A stretch of 64,000 bases of DNA from Aliikangiella marina. GTDB taxonomy: Bacteria; Pseudomonadota; Gammaproteobacteria; Enterobacterales; Kangiellaceae. The stretch is taken from the NCBI RefSeq assembly GCF_007004765.1, contig NZ_VIKR01000006.1, forward strand, positions 124,001-188,000, in the 5' to 3' direction. The translations under genes and the position numbers were made by a program. A model generated the notes under the pieces. The model saw only the letters and a program-made list of their open reading frames with translations. It ran no database searches and was not told the DNA's origin. Below are positions 19,555 through 29,268 of the stretch, piece by piece (within the stretch, counting starts at the first letter, position 1; every line of letters starts with the position of its first letter).

Positions 19555-20547
19555 CTAGCCATGCCACACGCGATGCATTGGTAAGTCATGTTGCTTTTGT
19601 TCTTCATTAAGTTTCTCTACCGATGCATCTTTATTGATATTTGCGTGTAACCACTCACGCGATATGTGCGGCGCAAATAATTCAATAAAGCAGTACATAT
19701 AACTGCGAAGTAACAAGTTTTTGTTGAATGCGATCCAAGTCGTACACCGCGGTAAGATTGTTTTCGCAGAATAGCCTATCAAGTCTGAATCTAATTTGGG
19801 GTTGAAGGCCATTTCTGCCACAATTCCGATCCCCATATCGTTTCTGACGTAGGTTTTTATCACATCAGCATCACGAGCCGTAAACACGATGTTGGGCTGC
19901 AAACCTTTTGCCCTCATGGCTCTCACTAGACTCGATTCGCCGACACTTGGCTCTTTGTAAGTGACTATTGGATATTTGGCAATATCCTCTATCGTCGGGT
20001 TTTTGAGGTCGCCAAGTGGGTGGCTTTGTGGAAAAATAATGACTCGATCCCAGTGATAACAAGGGATTTTTACGATATCCGGTGACAAGCTTGAGTTATC
20101 TGATGCAATAGCAAAATCGATTTGTTTTTTGTCCAGCAACTCATTCATTTGCTCAGCAGAGCCGTGCTGGATATCAATTTGAAGGTTCGGGTATCGGGCA
20201 TGGAAGCGCTTGAATATGTCTGGAAGCACATACTTTGCTTGAGTTTGAGTCGTGGCGAGACTAAAACTGCCAGTTTCTATTTTATTTTTATCTTGTGCTA
20301 GCCTCTTGATGTTTTCGACTTCTTGTAACGCGCGTCGTGCATGTTTTACGACATCTTCGCCAAGAGGAGTGAGGCCAACAAGTTGCTTGCCACTTCGTTC
20401 AAAAATTTTAAGATCGAGCTCATCTTCAAGCAGACGCAGCTGCTTGCTGATTCCAGGCTGGGAGGTATATATTTTTTCCGCAGCAGTTGTGATATTGAAG
20501 TTGTTTTCAACAATCGCTACTAAGTATTTTAATTGATGTAATTTCAT
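19555..20547 (-). CDS. cysB: CysB-type LysR regulator of sulfur assimilation
   Basis: The N-terminal HTH MKLHQLKYLVAIVENN...TSQPGISKQLRLLEDEL is nearly the CysB signature. The effector domain retains ATTQTQAKYVLP, CYHWDR, TARDADVIKTYVR and LRSYMYCFIELFAPH, all characteristic of CysB/Cbl, which respond to O-/N-acetylserine and sulfate. Twelve upstream codons (from 20583) are open, but CysB proteins begin at MKL, so the start is placed at ATG 20547, giving 330 residues. The C-terminal 30 residues, including a His-rich end, do not match E. coli CysB. It is divergent from cysG. Confidence 0.92.
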   Translation of the reverse strand: MKLHQLKYLVAIVENNFNITTAAEKIYTSQPGISKQLRLLEDELDLKIFERSGKQLVGLTPLGEDVVKHARRALQEVENIKRLAQDKNKIETGSFSLATTQTQAKYVLPDIFKRFHARYPNLQIDIQHGSAEQMNELLDKKQIDFAIASDNSSLSPDIVKIPCYHWDRVIIFPQSHPLGDLKNPTIEDIAKYPIVTYKEPSVGESSLVRAMRAKGLQPNIVFTARDADVIKTYVRNDMGIGIVAEMAFNPKLDSDLIGYSAKTILPRCTTWIAFNKNLLLRSYMYCFIELFAPHISREWLHANINKDASVEKLNEEQKQHDLPMHRVWHG

Positions 20548-20584
20548 AAGCTCAAAAAGCCCACCGATAAGGCGAGCGAACATT

Positions 20585-20633
20585 CAGATTTAACCTAAAT
20601 CTGTCAAATGGACGTCTAAACGTAAAGATGGCA
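20585..20633. promoter_or_regulatory. Inverted repeat and candidate met boxes between cysB and cysG
   Basis: CAGATTTA-ACC-TAAATCTG (20585-20603) is a perfect 8-bp inverted repeat. Directly after it come tandem 8-mers GGACGTCT (20610-20617, 7/8 to the AGACGTCT met box), AAACGTAA (5/8) and AGATGGCA (5/8). They could be bound by CysB and MetJ respectively, since both regulators are encoded nearby. Confidence 0.45.
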
Positions 20634-20823
20634 GAAATGTATCATTCTATCGGGCACTTGGCAACCAATATTCTCTTTAGTTATGAGTATAAGACCAAGA
20701 CAGCACGAATTCCTTACATTTAACTCGTATATCTATTGGTTATTTCCAAAGAGCGAACGCCTATTTCAGCTGAAAACCGAAAAATGAAATGATCCAGATA
20801 TTATCTTTAAATGGGTCAACCGC

Positions 20824-22284
20824 ATGGATTATTTGCCAATAACCGTACAAATGAAGTCGCGACATTGCCTAATAGTTGGAGGAGGCGAGGTCGCTGCGCG
20901 CAAGCTAAAGCACATGTTACACGCCGATGCGAAAGTGACTTTAGTGAGTCCGGAATACACTGATGAAGTGCTAGAAATTGCTGAAAAGCATGAAATTCGT
21001 CTCGTTCATGAGGTTTTCAGCCCTGAACATATTAATGGTTTTTACTTGGTGATCGCGGCAACGGATGATCGGATGGTCAATCGTCAAGTGAGCATTGCCG
21101 CTCAGCAGCAAAATATTTGGGTTAACGTAGTTGACGACTTAGAATTAAGCACGTTTATAATGCCTGCAGTTATTGATCGATCTCCTTTGTTGATCGCAAT
21201 TAGCAGTAGCGGCGTTGCGCCTGTTCTCGCGCGCAAGATAAGAGAAAAAATTGAGTGGTTGTTGCCTGATGCTTTAGGTAGCCTTTTGGAGCGGCTGAAA
21301 CTTCTTCGCCCAAAGGTTAAAAAAAAATTCTCTAGTTTAAAGGAGAAACGAAGTTTCTCTGAGTGGTATATCGAATCTGCAATACAAGATAGCAAAGTGC
21401 TTGAAAAAAACGAAGATAGCATTCTTGAATTTTATCAGCAGCAACACAAGCCAGAGGGAATTGTTTACCTTGTCGGGGCCGGTCCAGGTGATCCTGAGTT
21501 ACTCACGATTAAATCTTTGAAAATCATTCAGAAGGCGGATGTTGTTCTGTATGACGCGCTGGTTAGTCAGGAAATTCTGCAACGAGTAAGAAAAGATGCA
21601 ACGCTGGTACATGTGGGAAAACGTGCAAAATGTCATTATGTTCATCAGGATCAAACGAATCAAATGCTAGTTGATTACGCTCAGCAAGGACTCTCTGTTG
21701 TGCGTTTAAAAGGAGGTGATCCTTTTATTTTTGGACGCGGTGGAGAGGAACTGCAATTTTTAACACAGCATAATATTCGTTATGAAGTCGTACCCGGGAT
21801 CACTGCCGCCGCCGGGTGCGCTGCTTATTCGGGAATTCCGTTAACGCATCGCGATCATGCCCAATCAATTCGGTTTGTAACAGGGCATGAAAAAAGTTCT
21901 AAAAACTCACTCGATTGGAATAGTTTGGCACAAGCGGGCCAAACACTTGTCTTCTATATGGGCTTGATGCGTAATCAGCAAATCACTGATAGTTTGATTA
22001 AACACGGAAGAAATCCGAGCACGCCGGTCGCGCTCATTGAAAAAGGGACTACCAAAAACCAAAGAACAGTTATTGGTCAATTAAATGAATTGCCGCAGTT
22101 AGTTGAAAAATACGAGATTAAGTCACCATCGTTAATCGTTGTCGGCGAAGTCGCCGAACTTGCTAATGAGCTTGATTGGTTCAAAGATGGTGAGCTAATT
22201 TCGTCAAATAACAAAATTGTTGCAAAAAATGATTTTGGCGCAACTGAGCGTGATAATCGGTTACCATTAGTCGCAAACGTTTAA
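20824..22284 (+). CDS. cysG: Siroheme synthase (precorrin-2 dehydrogenase/ferrochelatase plus uroporphyrinogen-III methyltransferase)
   Basis: Makes siroheme for sulfite reductase. The N-terminal half (about 1-205) has the NAD-binding loop IVGGGEVAARKL and the SIRS middle block ISSSGVAPVLARKIREKIE. The C-terminal half (about 215-455) is a SUMT methyltransferase with YLVGAGPGDPELLT, VRLKGGDPFIFGRGGEE and VPGITAAAGCAAYSGIPLTHRD. The length of 486 is close to E. coli CysG (457) with an extra polar tail of about 25 residues. It is divergent from cysB and precedes a cysteine synthase gene, in keeping with sulfate assimilation. Confidence 0.95.
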   Translation: MDYLPITVQMKSRHCLIVGGGEVAARKLKHMLHADAKVTLVSPEYTDEVLEIAEKHEIRLVHEVFSPEHINGFYLVIAATDDRMVNRQVSIAAQQQNIWVNVVDDLELSTFIMPAVIDRSPLLIAISSSGVAPVLARKIREKIEWLLPDALGSLLERLKLLRPKVKKKFSSLKEKRSFSEWYIESAIQDSKVLEKNEDSILEFYQQQHKPEGIVYLVGAGPGDPELLTIKSLKIIQKADVVLYDALVSQEILQRVRKDATLVHVGKRAKCHYVHQDQTNQMLVDYAQQGLSVVRLKGGDPFIFGRGGEELQFLTQHNIRYEVVPGITAAAGCAAYSGIPLTHRDHAQSIRFVTGHEKSSKNSLDWNSLAQAGQTLVFYMGLMRNQQITDSLIKHGRNPSTPVALIEKGTTKNQRTVIGQLNELPQLVEKYEIKSPSLIVVGEVAELANELDWFKDGELISSNNKIVAKNDFGATERDNRLPLVANV

Positions 22285-22408
22285 GCGATTTTCGTTACTG
22301 AAACGATCCGGTAAACGCTCAATTAAGTAATTAATATTGATTAAACATCTGATCTGCGATGTACCTGTTTTTAAATAAATTGCTTCATTTTATAAAGGAA
22401 AATGAACT

Positions 22409-23359
22409 ATGAAATATGATTCTATTTTAGAGACAATTGGCAACACCCCAATAGTCAAGATAAACCGTCTTGCGCCGAGTCACGTCAATATGTATGTGAA
22501 AGCCGAGTATTTTAATCCGTTAGCATCGGTTAAAGATCGATTAGCGTACGCAATTATCAATGATGCGGAGAAACGGGGACGATTGAAACCTGGTCAAACG
22601 GTTGTCGAAGCGACTTCCGGTAATACCGGTATTGCTTTAGCAATGGTTTGTGCCGCCAAAGGGTATCCATTTGTTGCGGTAATGGTAGAAACGTTTTCTA
22701 TCGAACGAAGAAAAATAATGCGTGCTTTAGGCGCAAAAGTAGTTTTAACGCCTGCCGCTGAAAAAGGCTCTGGGATGGTGAGAGTTGCCGAGGAACTCGC
22801 TGAGAAAAATGGATGGTTTCTAGCGCGTCAGTTCGAGAATGCTGCAAATCCAGAGTACCACCGTAACACGACTGCACCGGAAATTTTAAGAGATTTTGCT
22901 GGAGAAAGACTCGACTATTTTGTGAGTGGCTATGGCACAGGCGGAACGATAACCGGTGTCGGTGAAGTGTTAAAAGTCGCTCGCCCTGAAATTCAAATTA
23001 TCGGCAGTGAACCGGAAGGTGCCGCTTTGTTAAATGGGAAAGATTGGGCGCCGCATAAAATTCAAGGTTGGACTCCAGATTTTATACCCGATGTTTTAAA
23101 CCGTGAAGTAATTGATAAGGTGTTGCCAGTTAATGATGAAGTCGCCAGAGATACTGCTTTATCGCTTGCGAGTAATGAAGGTATTTTTGTTGGGATATCT
23201 GCGGGTGCAACATTTGCGACAGCACTTGACGTCGCGAAATCTGCGCCGGAGGGATCAACAATTCTAGCGATGCTACCTGATACTGGAGAGCGATATCTTA
23301 GTACATTTTTGTTTGAAGATATTTCTGATGGTTCTGACGAAGATATTTGGAAGATCTAG
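22409..23359 (+). CDS. cysK: Cysteine synthase (O-acetylserine sulfhydrylase)
   Basis: PLP enzyme making cysteine from O-acetylserine and sulfide. The PLP lysine is in NPLASVKDR (Lys42), the substrate loop TSGNTG is at residues 69-74, and the phosphate-binding GYGTGGTITG and the ISAGA block are present. At 316 residues it could be CysK or CysM. The TSGNTGIALAM and VETFSIERRKIMRALGA sequences favour CysK, but this is not decisive. A clear Shine-Dalgarno (AAAGGAAAATGAACT region) precedes the ATG. It lies 124 bp after cysG and is closed by a strong bidirectional terminator. Confidence 0.9.
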   Translation: MKYDSILETIGNTPIVKINRLAPSHVNMYVKAEYFNPLASVKDRLAYAIINDAEKRGRLKPGQTVVEATSGNTGIALAMVCAAKGYPFVAVMVETFSIERRKIMRALGAKVVLTPAAEKGSGMVRVAEELAEKNGWFLARQFENAANPEYHRNTTAPEILRDFAGERLDYFVSGYGTGGTITGVGEVLKVARPEIQIIGSEPEGAALLNGKDWAPHKIQGWTPDFIPDVLNREVIDKVLPVNDEVARDTALSLASNEGIFVGISAGATFATALDVAKSAPEGSTILAMLPDTGERYLSTFLFEDISDGSDEDIWKI

Positions 23360-23380
23360 TAGAAGATGTAACGTTAAAAC

Positions 23381-23417
23381 AAAAAAACGGGAGCTTGTTA
23401 CAAGCTCCCGTTTTTTT
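23381..23417. terminator. Strong bidirectional rho-independent terminator
   Basis: ACGGGAGCTTG-TTA-CAAGCTCCCGT forms a perfect 11-bp stem flanked by an A-run and a T-run. It lies between the convergent cysK and M20 hydrolase genes and can end both transcripts. Confidence 0.95.
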
Positions 23418-23498
23418 GTTCCGATAAGCAAGTCAGAATATTACTACGATGAATTGTAATTCTGACTTGCGTTAATAGCAGGATTCGGACTGGTTTGT

Positions 23499-24821
23499 TT
23501 ACTGCTTGTTGAGTAAGAGTAACGCTGCACTCGCCATCGCTTTAACGCCTGTCTTGATTGTGGGCTCTGGATCGGGCGCGAAATCCGACGAGTGTAGGGT
23601 TGGTAGTCTTTCTGTACCGGTTTTAGCGCGCTCGAATTTACTCGACTCCACTGTTCCAAGTCTAAACATCAAGCTGGGAATTTTAGGTTCAACTTGACCG
23701 TAGCGACCAAAATCTTCGCCCACCATTTCGGGTTTTAGCGTGAAAATTTTATTTTCGCCAAATAGTTCAATAAATCGCTGCACGACATTTTCGGTCAGTT
23801 TTGGATTGTTGTATGCCGCAGGTGTTGATTCATCTAAAACATTTACCTCGGGAATTTTGTTTTCAGGTAATCCCGCTGCCAGCGCGAGGTTTTTGGTCAT
23901 TCGTCGAATCGCACTAATGATATTTTTCCTGACTTCGGTTGAATAAGAGCGCAGTGTTAATTGCATTTTTACTTCATTTGATATGATATTGTGCTGGCTT
24001 CCTCCATGTATCGAGCCAACTGTAACGACCGCTGGCTCCAAAGGTGAAGTTTCACGACTAACGATCGTTTGCAATGAATTGATAATTTGTGCCGACAGAA
24101 CGATTGGATCTTTTGTATTGTGGGGGTAAGCGCCGTGACCACCTTCGCCTTTGACGATAATATCAACAGAGTCGACATTGGCCATTGCAAAACCACTGAC
24201 TGCGCCAATAGTACCGGCTTCTAAATCGGCTGAAACATGGATCGCTAGGTTGTAGTCCGGTCGTGGAAATTTCTCAAATAAACCCTCTGCAAGCATTGCT
24301 TTCGCACCACCGCTTCTTTCTTCTGCGGGCTGACCAATCATAACTAAAGTTCCTGACCAGTTTTGTTTGTTATCGATCAGACGCCTCGCGGTTCCTGTAA
24401 AAACGGTCATGTGAATATCGTGGCCACAAGCATGCATAGTGAAGGTTGTTTTGCCTTCCCTATCTTTCATGGTTTTCTTACTTGCGTAATCTAATCCGGT
24501 GGTTTCTCTTACTGGCAGGGCATCGAGATCGGTTCGGATCATTATGGTTGGGCCGTCACCGTTTTGATAGACACCAACAACGCCATGACCACCAAAGTCA
24601 CGAGTCACGTCAAATCCAAGTTTTTCAAGCTCATCGCCAATCTTTTTGGCGGTTTCTTTTTCTTGGAATGATATCTCAGGCGTTTGGTGAAGGTGTTTAT
24701 AGAGTTTATCCAGATAGTGATAGTCTTTGTTAATTTGCTCCGATAAATCTGCGGCAGCCAATAGGTTTAGAGGCAAAAGGTTGATACTAACTAAGGCGAG
24801 TAAGAGTGTTTTTAAGCGCAT
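23499..24821 (-). CDS. Secreted M20 family amidohydrolase
   Basis: An N-terminal signal peptide (MRLKTLLLALVSINLLPLNLLAAA, about residues 1-23) targets the periplasm or beyond. The mature part is an M20D amidohydrolase of the hippurate/IAA-amino-acid hydrolase type, with TDLDALPVRETTGLDYAS, MHACGHDIHM, GQPAEERSGGAKAML and GEDFGRYG (metal-site blocks), and length 440. The substrate (N-acyl amino acid or peptide) cannot be specified. It stands alone, convergent with cysK. Confidence 0.9.
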   Translation of the reverse strand: MRLKTLLLALVSINLLPLNLLAAADLSEQINKDYHYLDKLYKHLHQTPEISFQEKETAKKIGDELEKLGFDVTRDFGGHGVVGVYQNGDGPTIMIRTDLDALPVRETTGLDYASKKTMKDREGKTTFTMHACGHDIHMTVFTGTARRLIDNKQNWSGTLVMIGQPAEERSGGAKAMLAEGLFEKFPRPDYNLAIHVSADLEAGTIGAVSGFAMANVDSVDIIVKGEGGHGAYPHNTKDPIVLSAQIINSLQTIVSRETSPLEPAVVTVGSIHGGSQHNIISNEVKMQLTLRSYSTEVRKNIISAIRRMTKNLALAAGLPENKIPEVNVLDESTPAAYNNPKLTENVVQRFIELFGENKIFTLKPEMVGEDFGRYGQVEPKIPSLMFRLGTVESSKFERAKTGTERLPTLHSSDFAPDPEPTIKTGVKAMASAALLLLNKQ

Positions 24822-25086
24822 AGATTTTTCTCGTTTTTATGATTTGTTGGTTTTTTTATCATTTTATAAGTGAAATCGTTTTCGTTATTGATAGTCAATT
24901 GCTCGCAACGAGTTGTCAGCTGTAACCAATTATTTGCTGTAAGCAATAAATCAAATAGAAATCATCTTTTATTCGTCATTTGAAATGATGATATATCAAA
25001 GCTGAGTAGCAGAGGCGGCCGAAATTGAATGAGCCGATCAACCACCTCAGAACTTTTGATTATATTGAATCGCCTAAAATAAAAAC

Positions 25087-25389
25087 TTAAGAGGCGGTTT
25101 CTTTTTCTCGCTGTTCGCGCGCCATGCGCACCGCATAGTCTTCTCTATTTTTGTCTAAATCGTCGTCGGTGGGTAGTGGCTGTCCAGTATAAGCATGTAA
25201 GAATGCTTCACATAAAAGCTCGCTATTGGTTGCGTGGCGGAGGTTTGAGACCTGCCGACGAGTTCTTTCATCAGTTAAGATTTTTAACACAGAAAAAGGA
25301 ATCGAGACGGTTATTTTCTTAACGTTATCCTTTTTTTCACCGTGTTCTACATAGGGATTTATGAATTCCCCATCCCAATCTTTAGCCAT
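25087..25389 (-). CDS. metJ: Methionine repressor MetJ
   Basis: A ribbon-helix-helix repressor that uses S-adenosylmethionine as corepressor and binds tandem AGACGTCT boxes. The core [19 protein letters not shown] followed by [25 protein letters not shown] is almost identical to E. coli MetJ, including the beta-strand that reads DNA. The C-terminal helix region ([26 protein letters not shown]) differs, as is common. An in-frame ATG two codons upstream exists; GAGG is best spaced for ATG 25389. It is divergent from metB, with met boxes in between, so it is probably autoregulated. Confidence 0.96.
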   Translation of the reverse strand: MAKDWDGEFINPYVEHGEKKDNVKKITVSIPFSVLKILTDERTRRQVSNLRHATNSELLCEAFLHAYTGQPLPTDDDLDKNREDYAVRMAREQREKETAS

Positions 25390-25472
25390 TTGCACCTCAA
25401 ATCTAAATAATCCTTGGTTATTTTACACCAAAATAGCCATCTATACATCTTGACAGACAGAAAAAACAATAT

Positions 25473-25504
25473 AAACTTCCAGACATATAGACGTCCAAAC
25501 GGCT
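25473..25504. promoter_or_regulatory. Tandem met boxes between metJ and metB
   Basis: Contiguous 8-mers AAACTTCC, AGACATAT, AGACGTCC and AAACGGCT (25473-25504) match the MetJ consensus AGACGTCT at roughly 5, 6, 7 and 6 of 8 positions. Four abutting boxes in the metJ-metB divergent region are the arrangement expected of a MetJ operator. Confidence 0.8.
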
Positions 25505-25607
25505 TTTTGATGTCATGAAACTTTTAAGTTTCTAAATCTCTTGAGTTGCTGTTTTGAACGGGTTTTCGCTAAAAAAATGTCAATTAAGTAGCATCGAGGT
25601 CACGACA

Positions 25608-26801
25608 ATGAGTTTCACAAATCAACACGCGCTAGACACGCTAGCAGTCCGCGCTGGTATCGAAACTGATACCCAATATGGCTCCATTACGCCGCCCCTT
25701 TATCTCTCAAGCAACTATAGCTTCGAGGGATTTGACCAACCTCGTCAATATGATTATTCGCGTTCCGGAAATCCGACTCGCGATCTCCTTGGTCAAGCGG
25801 TTGCCGAATTAGAGAAAGGGGCGGGCGGTGTCATTACCTCGAGTGGCATGTCGGCGATTTTCCTTGTTCTGCAATTGCTTAAGGCCGGAGAACGAATTTT
25901 GGTTCCACACGATTGCTATGGCGGGAGTTTTAGACTTTTTCGCTCCTTCAGAGAGCGAGGGTTGATTGAAGTTGATTTTGTCGACCAAACCGATGAGGAA
26001 GCGCTTGCGCAAGCGCTCGAAAAATCGCCTAAAATCGTTTGGATTGAGACGCCCAGCAACCCTTTACTTCGGCTTGTCGATATCCAGAAAGTGAGTCGCC
26101 AAGCAAAAGCGAAAAATGCATTAGTTGTAGTCGATAACACGTTCTTGTCACCGATTGTCCAACAGCCGATTTTGTTGGGTGCTGATGTAGTGGTCCACTC
26201 TACGACCAAGTATATCAATGGCCACTCTGATGTGGTTGGAGGTGCTGTGGTTGCGAAAGATGAATCAGTTTATGAGGATCTGAAATGGTGGGCAAATTGC
26301 ACTGGAATTACAGGCGCACCTTTCGATAGTTTGTTGACGCTGCGCGGGCTAAGAACACTGGATGTCAGAGTTAAGCGCCACAACAAAAATGCCCAGCGCG
26401 TTGCGGAGTATTTAGATGCGCATCCGCAAGTCGAGAAAGTATTTTATCCCGGGTTGGAGTCACACGAAGGACATGAAATAGCCGCCAAACAACAATCTGG
26501 ATTTGGTGCGATGATCTCATTTCGACTGATTGGTGACTTGGAATATACCAAGCGCTTTTTGAAAGGTTTGGCTGTGTTTTCTTTGGCTGAATCGCTCGGC
26601 GGGGTCGAGAGTTTAATTTGCCACCCATCGACAATGACACATGCGGCTGTCTCGCAAGCTGATCAAGAAACTGCTGGAATAACCGGAAATTTATTAAGAA
26701 TTTCAGTCGGGATTGAAAATATCGAAGATATCCTAAGCGATTTAGATGCAGGGTTTAATCAATGTCGCTTGGGTGAAGTTAAAGAAGTTTCTAACGGTTA
26801 A
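25608..26801 (+). CDS. metB: Cystathionine gamma-synthase
   Basis: Cys/Met-metabolism PLP enzyme that joins O-succinylhomoserine (or the O-acetyl ester) to cysteine. The blocks YDYSRSGNPTRDLL, SSGMSAI and VVHSTTKYINGHSDVVGG (PLP Lys at about residue 201) are intact. Length from ATG 25608 is 397 (E. coli MetB 386). The frame is open 18 codons further upstream, but GAGGTCACGACA spaces correctly to 25608. Downstream metF follows after 39 bp, giving a metBF operon controlled by the upstream met boxes. The reaction assigned rests on family resemblance and neighbours; the acyl group used is not readable. Confidence 0.92.
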   Translation: MSFTNQHALDTLAVRAGIETDTQYGSITPPLYLSSNYSFEGFDQPRQYDYSRSGNPTRDLLGQAVAELEKGAGGVITSSGMSAIFLVLQLLKAGERILVPHDCYGGSFRLFRSFRERGLIEVDFVDQTDEEALAQALEKSPKIVWIETPSNPLLRLVDIQKVSRQAKAKNALVVVDNTFLSPIVQQPILLGADVVVHSTTKYINGHSDVVGGAVVAKDESVYEDLKWWANCTGITGAPFDSLLTLRGLRTLDVRVKRHNKNAQRVAEYLDAHPQVEKVFYPGLESHEGHEIAAKQQSGFGAMISFRLIGDLEYTKRFLKGLAVFSLAESLGGVESLICHPSTMTHAAVSQADQETAGITGNLLRISVGIENIEDILSDLDAGFNQCRLGEVKEVSNG

Positions 26802-26828
26802 TTAACGGTATAATGCGGATATTCATAG

Positions 26829-27767
<939 letters not shown>

Positions 27768-28042
27768 AATTGTTCTAAGCCTGTCAACTGAATGATAGGT
27801 TGGGCTTTGTGACGACCTTAACCGATAACGATATGTATAGCTTTCAGTTATCGACAGCTTTCAGATATCGGACGTCAATGCGAGCCTAATTCGTTAAAGT
27901 TTAATCGATAAAACATCCCCCAATCACTCACAAACCTTTTATAAACTCAGGCTCATCAAAACAAGCGCAATATTTCTCGCGAATGGAGCGGTGATACTCG
28001 ACATCGAGTCGGCTTTGCATCCAGAAACATTGGCATTGAGTT
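27768..28042. other. Intergenic region after metF, no gene seen
   Basis: Contains an imperfect AAGCC..CAAC/GTTG..GGCTT hairpin (about 27776-27811) without a T-run, and otherwise no gene or RNA recognised. A 72-codon frame on the minus strand covers part of it but is judged non-coding. Confidence 0.5.
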
Positions 28043-28100
28043 CCCGTCAATATCATTGATATCCCGTTAAATATCATTGATATCCCGTTAAATATCATGA
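28043..28100. repeat. Tandem repeat, about 21-bp unit
   Basis: The unit CCCGTTAAATATCATTGATAT is repeated: a near copy at 28043-28062, an exact copy at 28063-28083 and a partial copy at 28084-28100. It lies immediately upstream of the palindromic operator region of the small regulator operon. Confidence 0.85.
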
Positions 28101-28103
28101 AAT

Positions 28104-28188
28104 CTTTACAATTTGTAAAGTAAGCTTGACTTTTGGGGTGTAGCAAAGCTATGATTACTCGTGTAAAGTTTATTTTACATTATGTAAA
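28104..28188 (+). promoter_or_regulatory. Promoter and palindromic operators of the XRE regulator operon
   Basis: CTTTACAATTTGTAAAG (28104-28120) is a perfect inverted repeat. A -35 TTGACT (28126-28131), 18-bp spacer and -10 TATGAT (28150-28155) follow. Downstream are TGTAAA (28162-28167), TTTACA (28174-28179) and TGTAAA (28183-28188), giving two further inverted pairs around the expected transcript start. The gene 33 bp further on is co-transcribed with an XRE regulator, so these are likely its autoregulatory sites. Confidence 0.7.
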
Positions 28189-28220
28189 GATAGTTTTATA
28201 TTTTTGATAGAGGTCATGTT

Positions 28221-28631
28221 ATGAGTAAAAGCCCAGACCAATTCGCAAAGCAGCAGCAAGTCAATACGGTCAGACTTGGTTTTTGGACATTTGCTTGGCT
28301 GATAAGTCAAGCGACAGCGGTTTTTGGTCCGACGTTTTTATGGCAGTCACAGTTAATTACCGGCATTGCTATCTTAATTAATCTAATTTTGGGCGGCGCA
28401 ATGATTTTTGCCAATATCCGTCACATAAAAGGTATGGACGAATTGCAGCAAAAAATTCATATGGACGCGATGGGGATTACCCTTGGTGTTGGTGTCATAG
28501 GTGGTCTGGCATATTCGACGATGGATACGACTAACTTTATTTCATCCGATGCTGAAATTTCTTACTTAGTGATTGTTATGGCATTAACCTATCTGGTTTC
28601 GATTATTGTGGGACAGGCGAGGTATAAATGA
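28221..28631 (+). CDS. Four-helix inner-membrane protein
   Basis: Unrecognised 136-residue protein with four probable membrane segments at about residues 20-40, 45-66, 83-102 and 112-131. Between the second and third is the charged loop HIKGMDELQQKIHMDAMG. It precedes and overlaps by 4 bp (ATGA) a short XRE regulator gene. This membrane-protein/HTH pairing recurs in many bacteria, but no function is known to me. The promoter and palindromes lie just upstream. Confidence 0.8.
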   Translation: MSKSPDQFAKQQQVNTVRLGFWTFAWLISQATAVFGPTFLWQSQLITGIAILINLILGGAMIFANIRHIKGMDELQQKIHMDAMGITLGVGVIGGLAYSTMDTTNFISSDAEISYLVIVMALTYLVSIIVGQARYK

Positions 28632-28828
28632 AAAATCGCTTAAAAGTCCTTAGAGCTGAGCGTGACTGGACTCAGGCTGATTTAGCGAACGCGCTACAAG
28701 TTTCTCGGCAAACTATTAACGCCATCGAAAAAGGTAAGTTTGATCCGAGTTTACCCTTGGCTTTTAAAGCAGCTCGGTTATTCAATTTAAAAATAGAGGA
28801 GATTTTTGAGGATGAGACGGAGAACTAA
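28628..28828 (+). CDS. Small XRE-family HTH regulator
   Basis: 66 residues, essentially only a helix-turn-helix: LRAERDWTQADLANALQVSRQTINAIEKGKFDPSLPLAFKAARLF. The ending KIEEIFEDETEN is typical of this short YgzD/Cro-like group. It overlaps the upstream membrane gene by 4 bp. It most likely binds the TTTACA/TGTAAA palindromes upstream and represses its own operon. Confidence 0.88.
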   Translation: MKNRLKVLRAERDWTQADLANALQVSRQTINAIEKGKFDPSLPLAFKAARLFNLKIEEIFEDETEN

Positions 28829-28829
28829 A

Positions 28830-29060
28830 ATGGGCTTAGTTATTGGTATCAGTGCATTGGCTGTTGCAGTTTTAAAGTTTGGCTCAATCAATCCTATCGC
28901 GGTTTTGACGCTAATGGTCTTAGCTATTATCGTTGTCCTGTCTATTGGCAAAGAGTCAAAATCATCGACTCCAGGCGATTTTGTTAACCAGGCCGGAGCC
29001 ATTACCGCAATTAATCAGACAAGTTCTGATTGCTCTCCAGTAACCAGCATCGACTGCTAA
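28830..29060 (+). CDS. Small membrane protein of the XRE operon
   Basis: A 76-residue protein with two hydrophobic stretches (about residues 2-18 and 22-38) and a polar C-terminus ending in a short Cys-containing tail. An earlier ATG (28812) overlaps the XRE gene, but GGAG at 28819-28822 is better spaced for 28830. Not recognised; placed in the operon because it directly abuts the XRE gene. Confidence 0.6.
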   Translation: MGLVIGISALAVAVLKFGSINPIAVLTLMVLAIIVVLSIGKESKSSTPGDFVNQAGAITAINQTSSDCSPVTSIDC

Positions 29061-29268
29061 TTTAAAAATTGAACAGTGCAGTTTCTTAAATTGTATGGGG
29101 ATTACTTAATGCTCTTGTTCACCAATTACCCAACCATCAATCGTCTTGCGATAAATCATCCTAATAGTTTGTCTGAGATTTCTTAGCTAACCCGGCTATT
29201 AATCGGTGCCAAGGCAAAATACCTCTGCTAGAATCCACCAAGAATCTTTTCGAACAACTGGATAATTC

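Noticed and set aside
27928-28146. A minus-strand 72-codon frame crossing the 21-bp repeats, with weak FWMQSRLD resemblance to HigA antitoxin tails.
   Set aside because: Its middle is made of the tandem repeat and the palindromic operator; the resemblance is too short to support a gene or a remnant.
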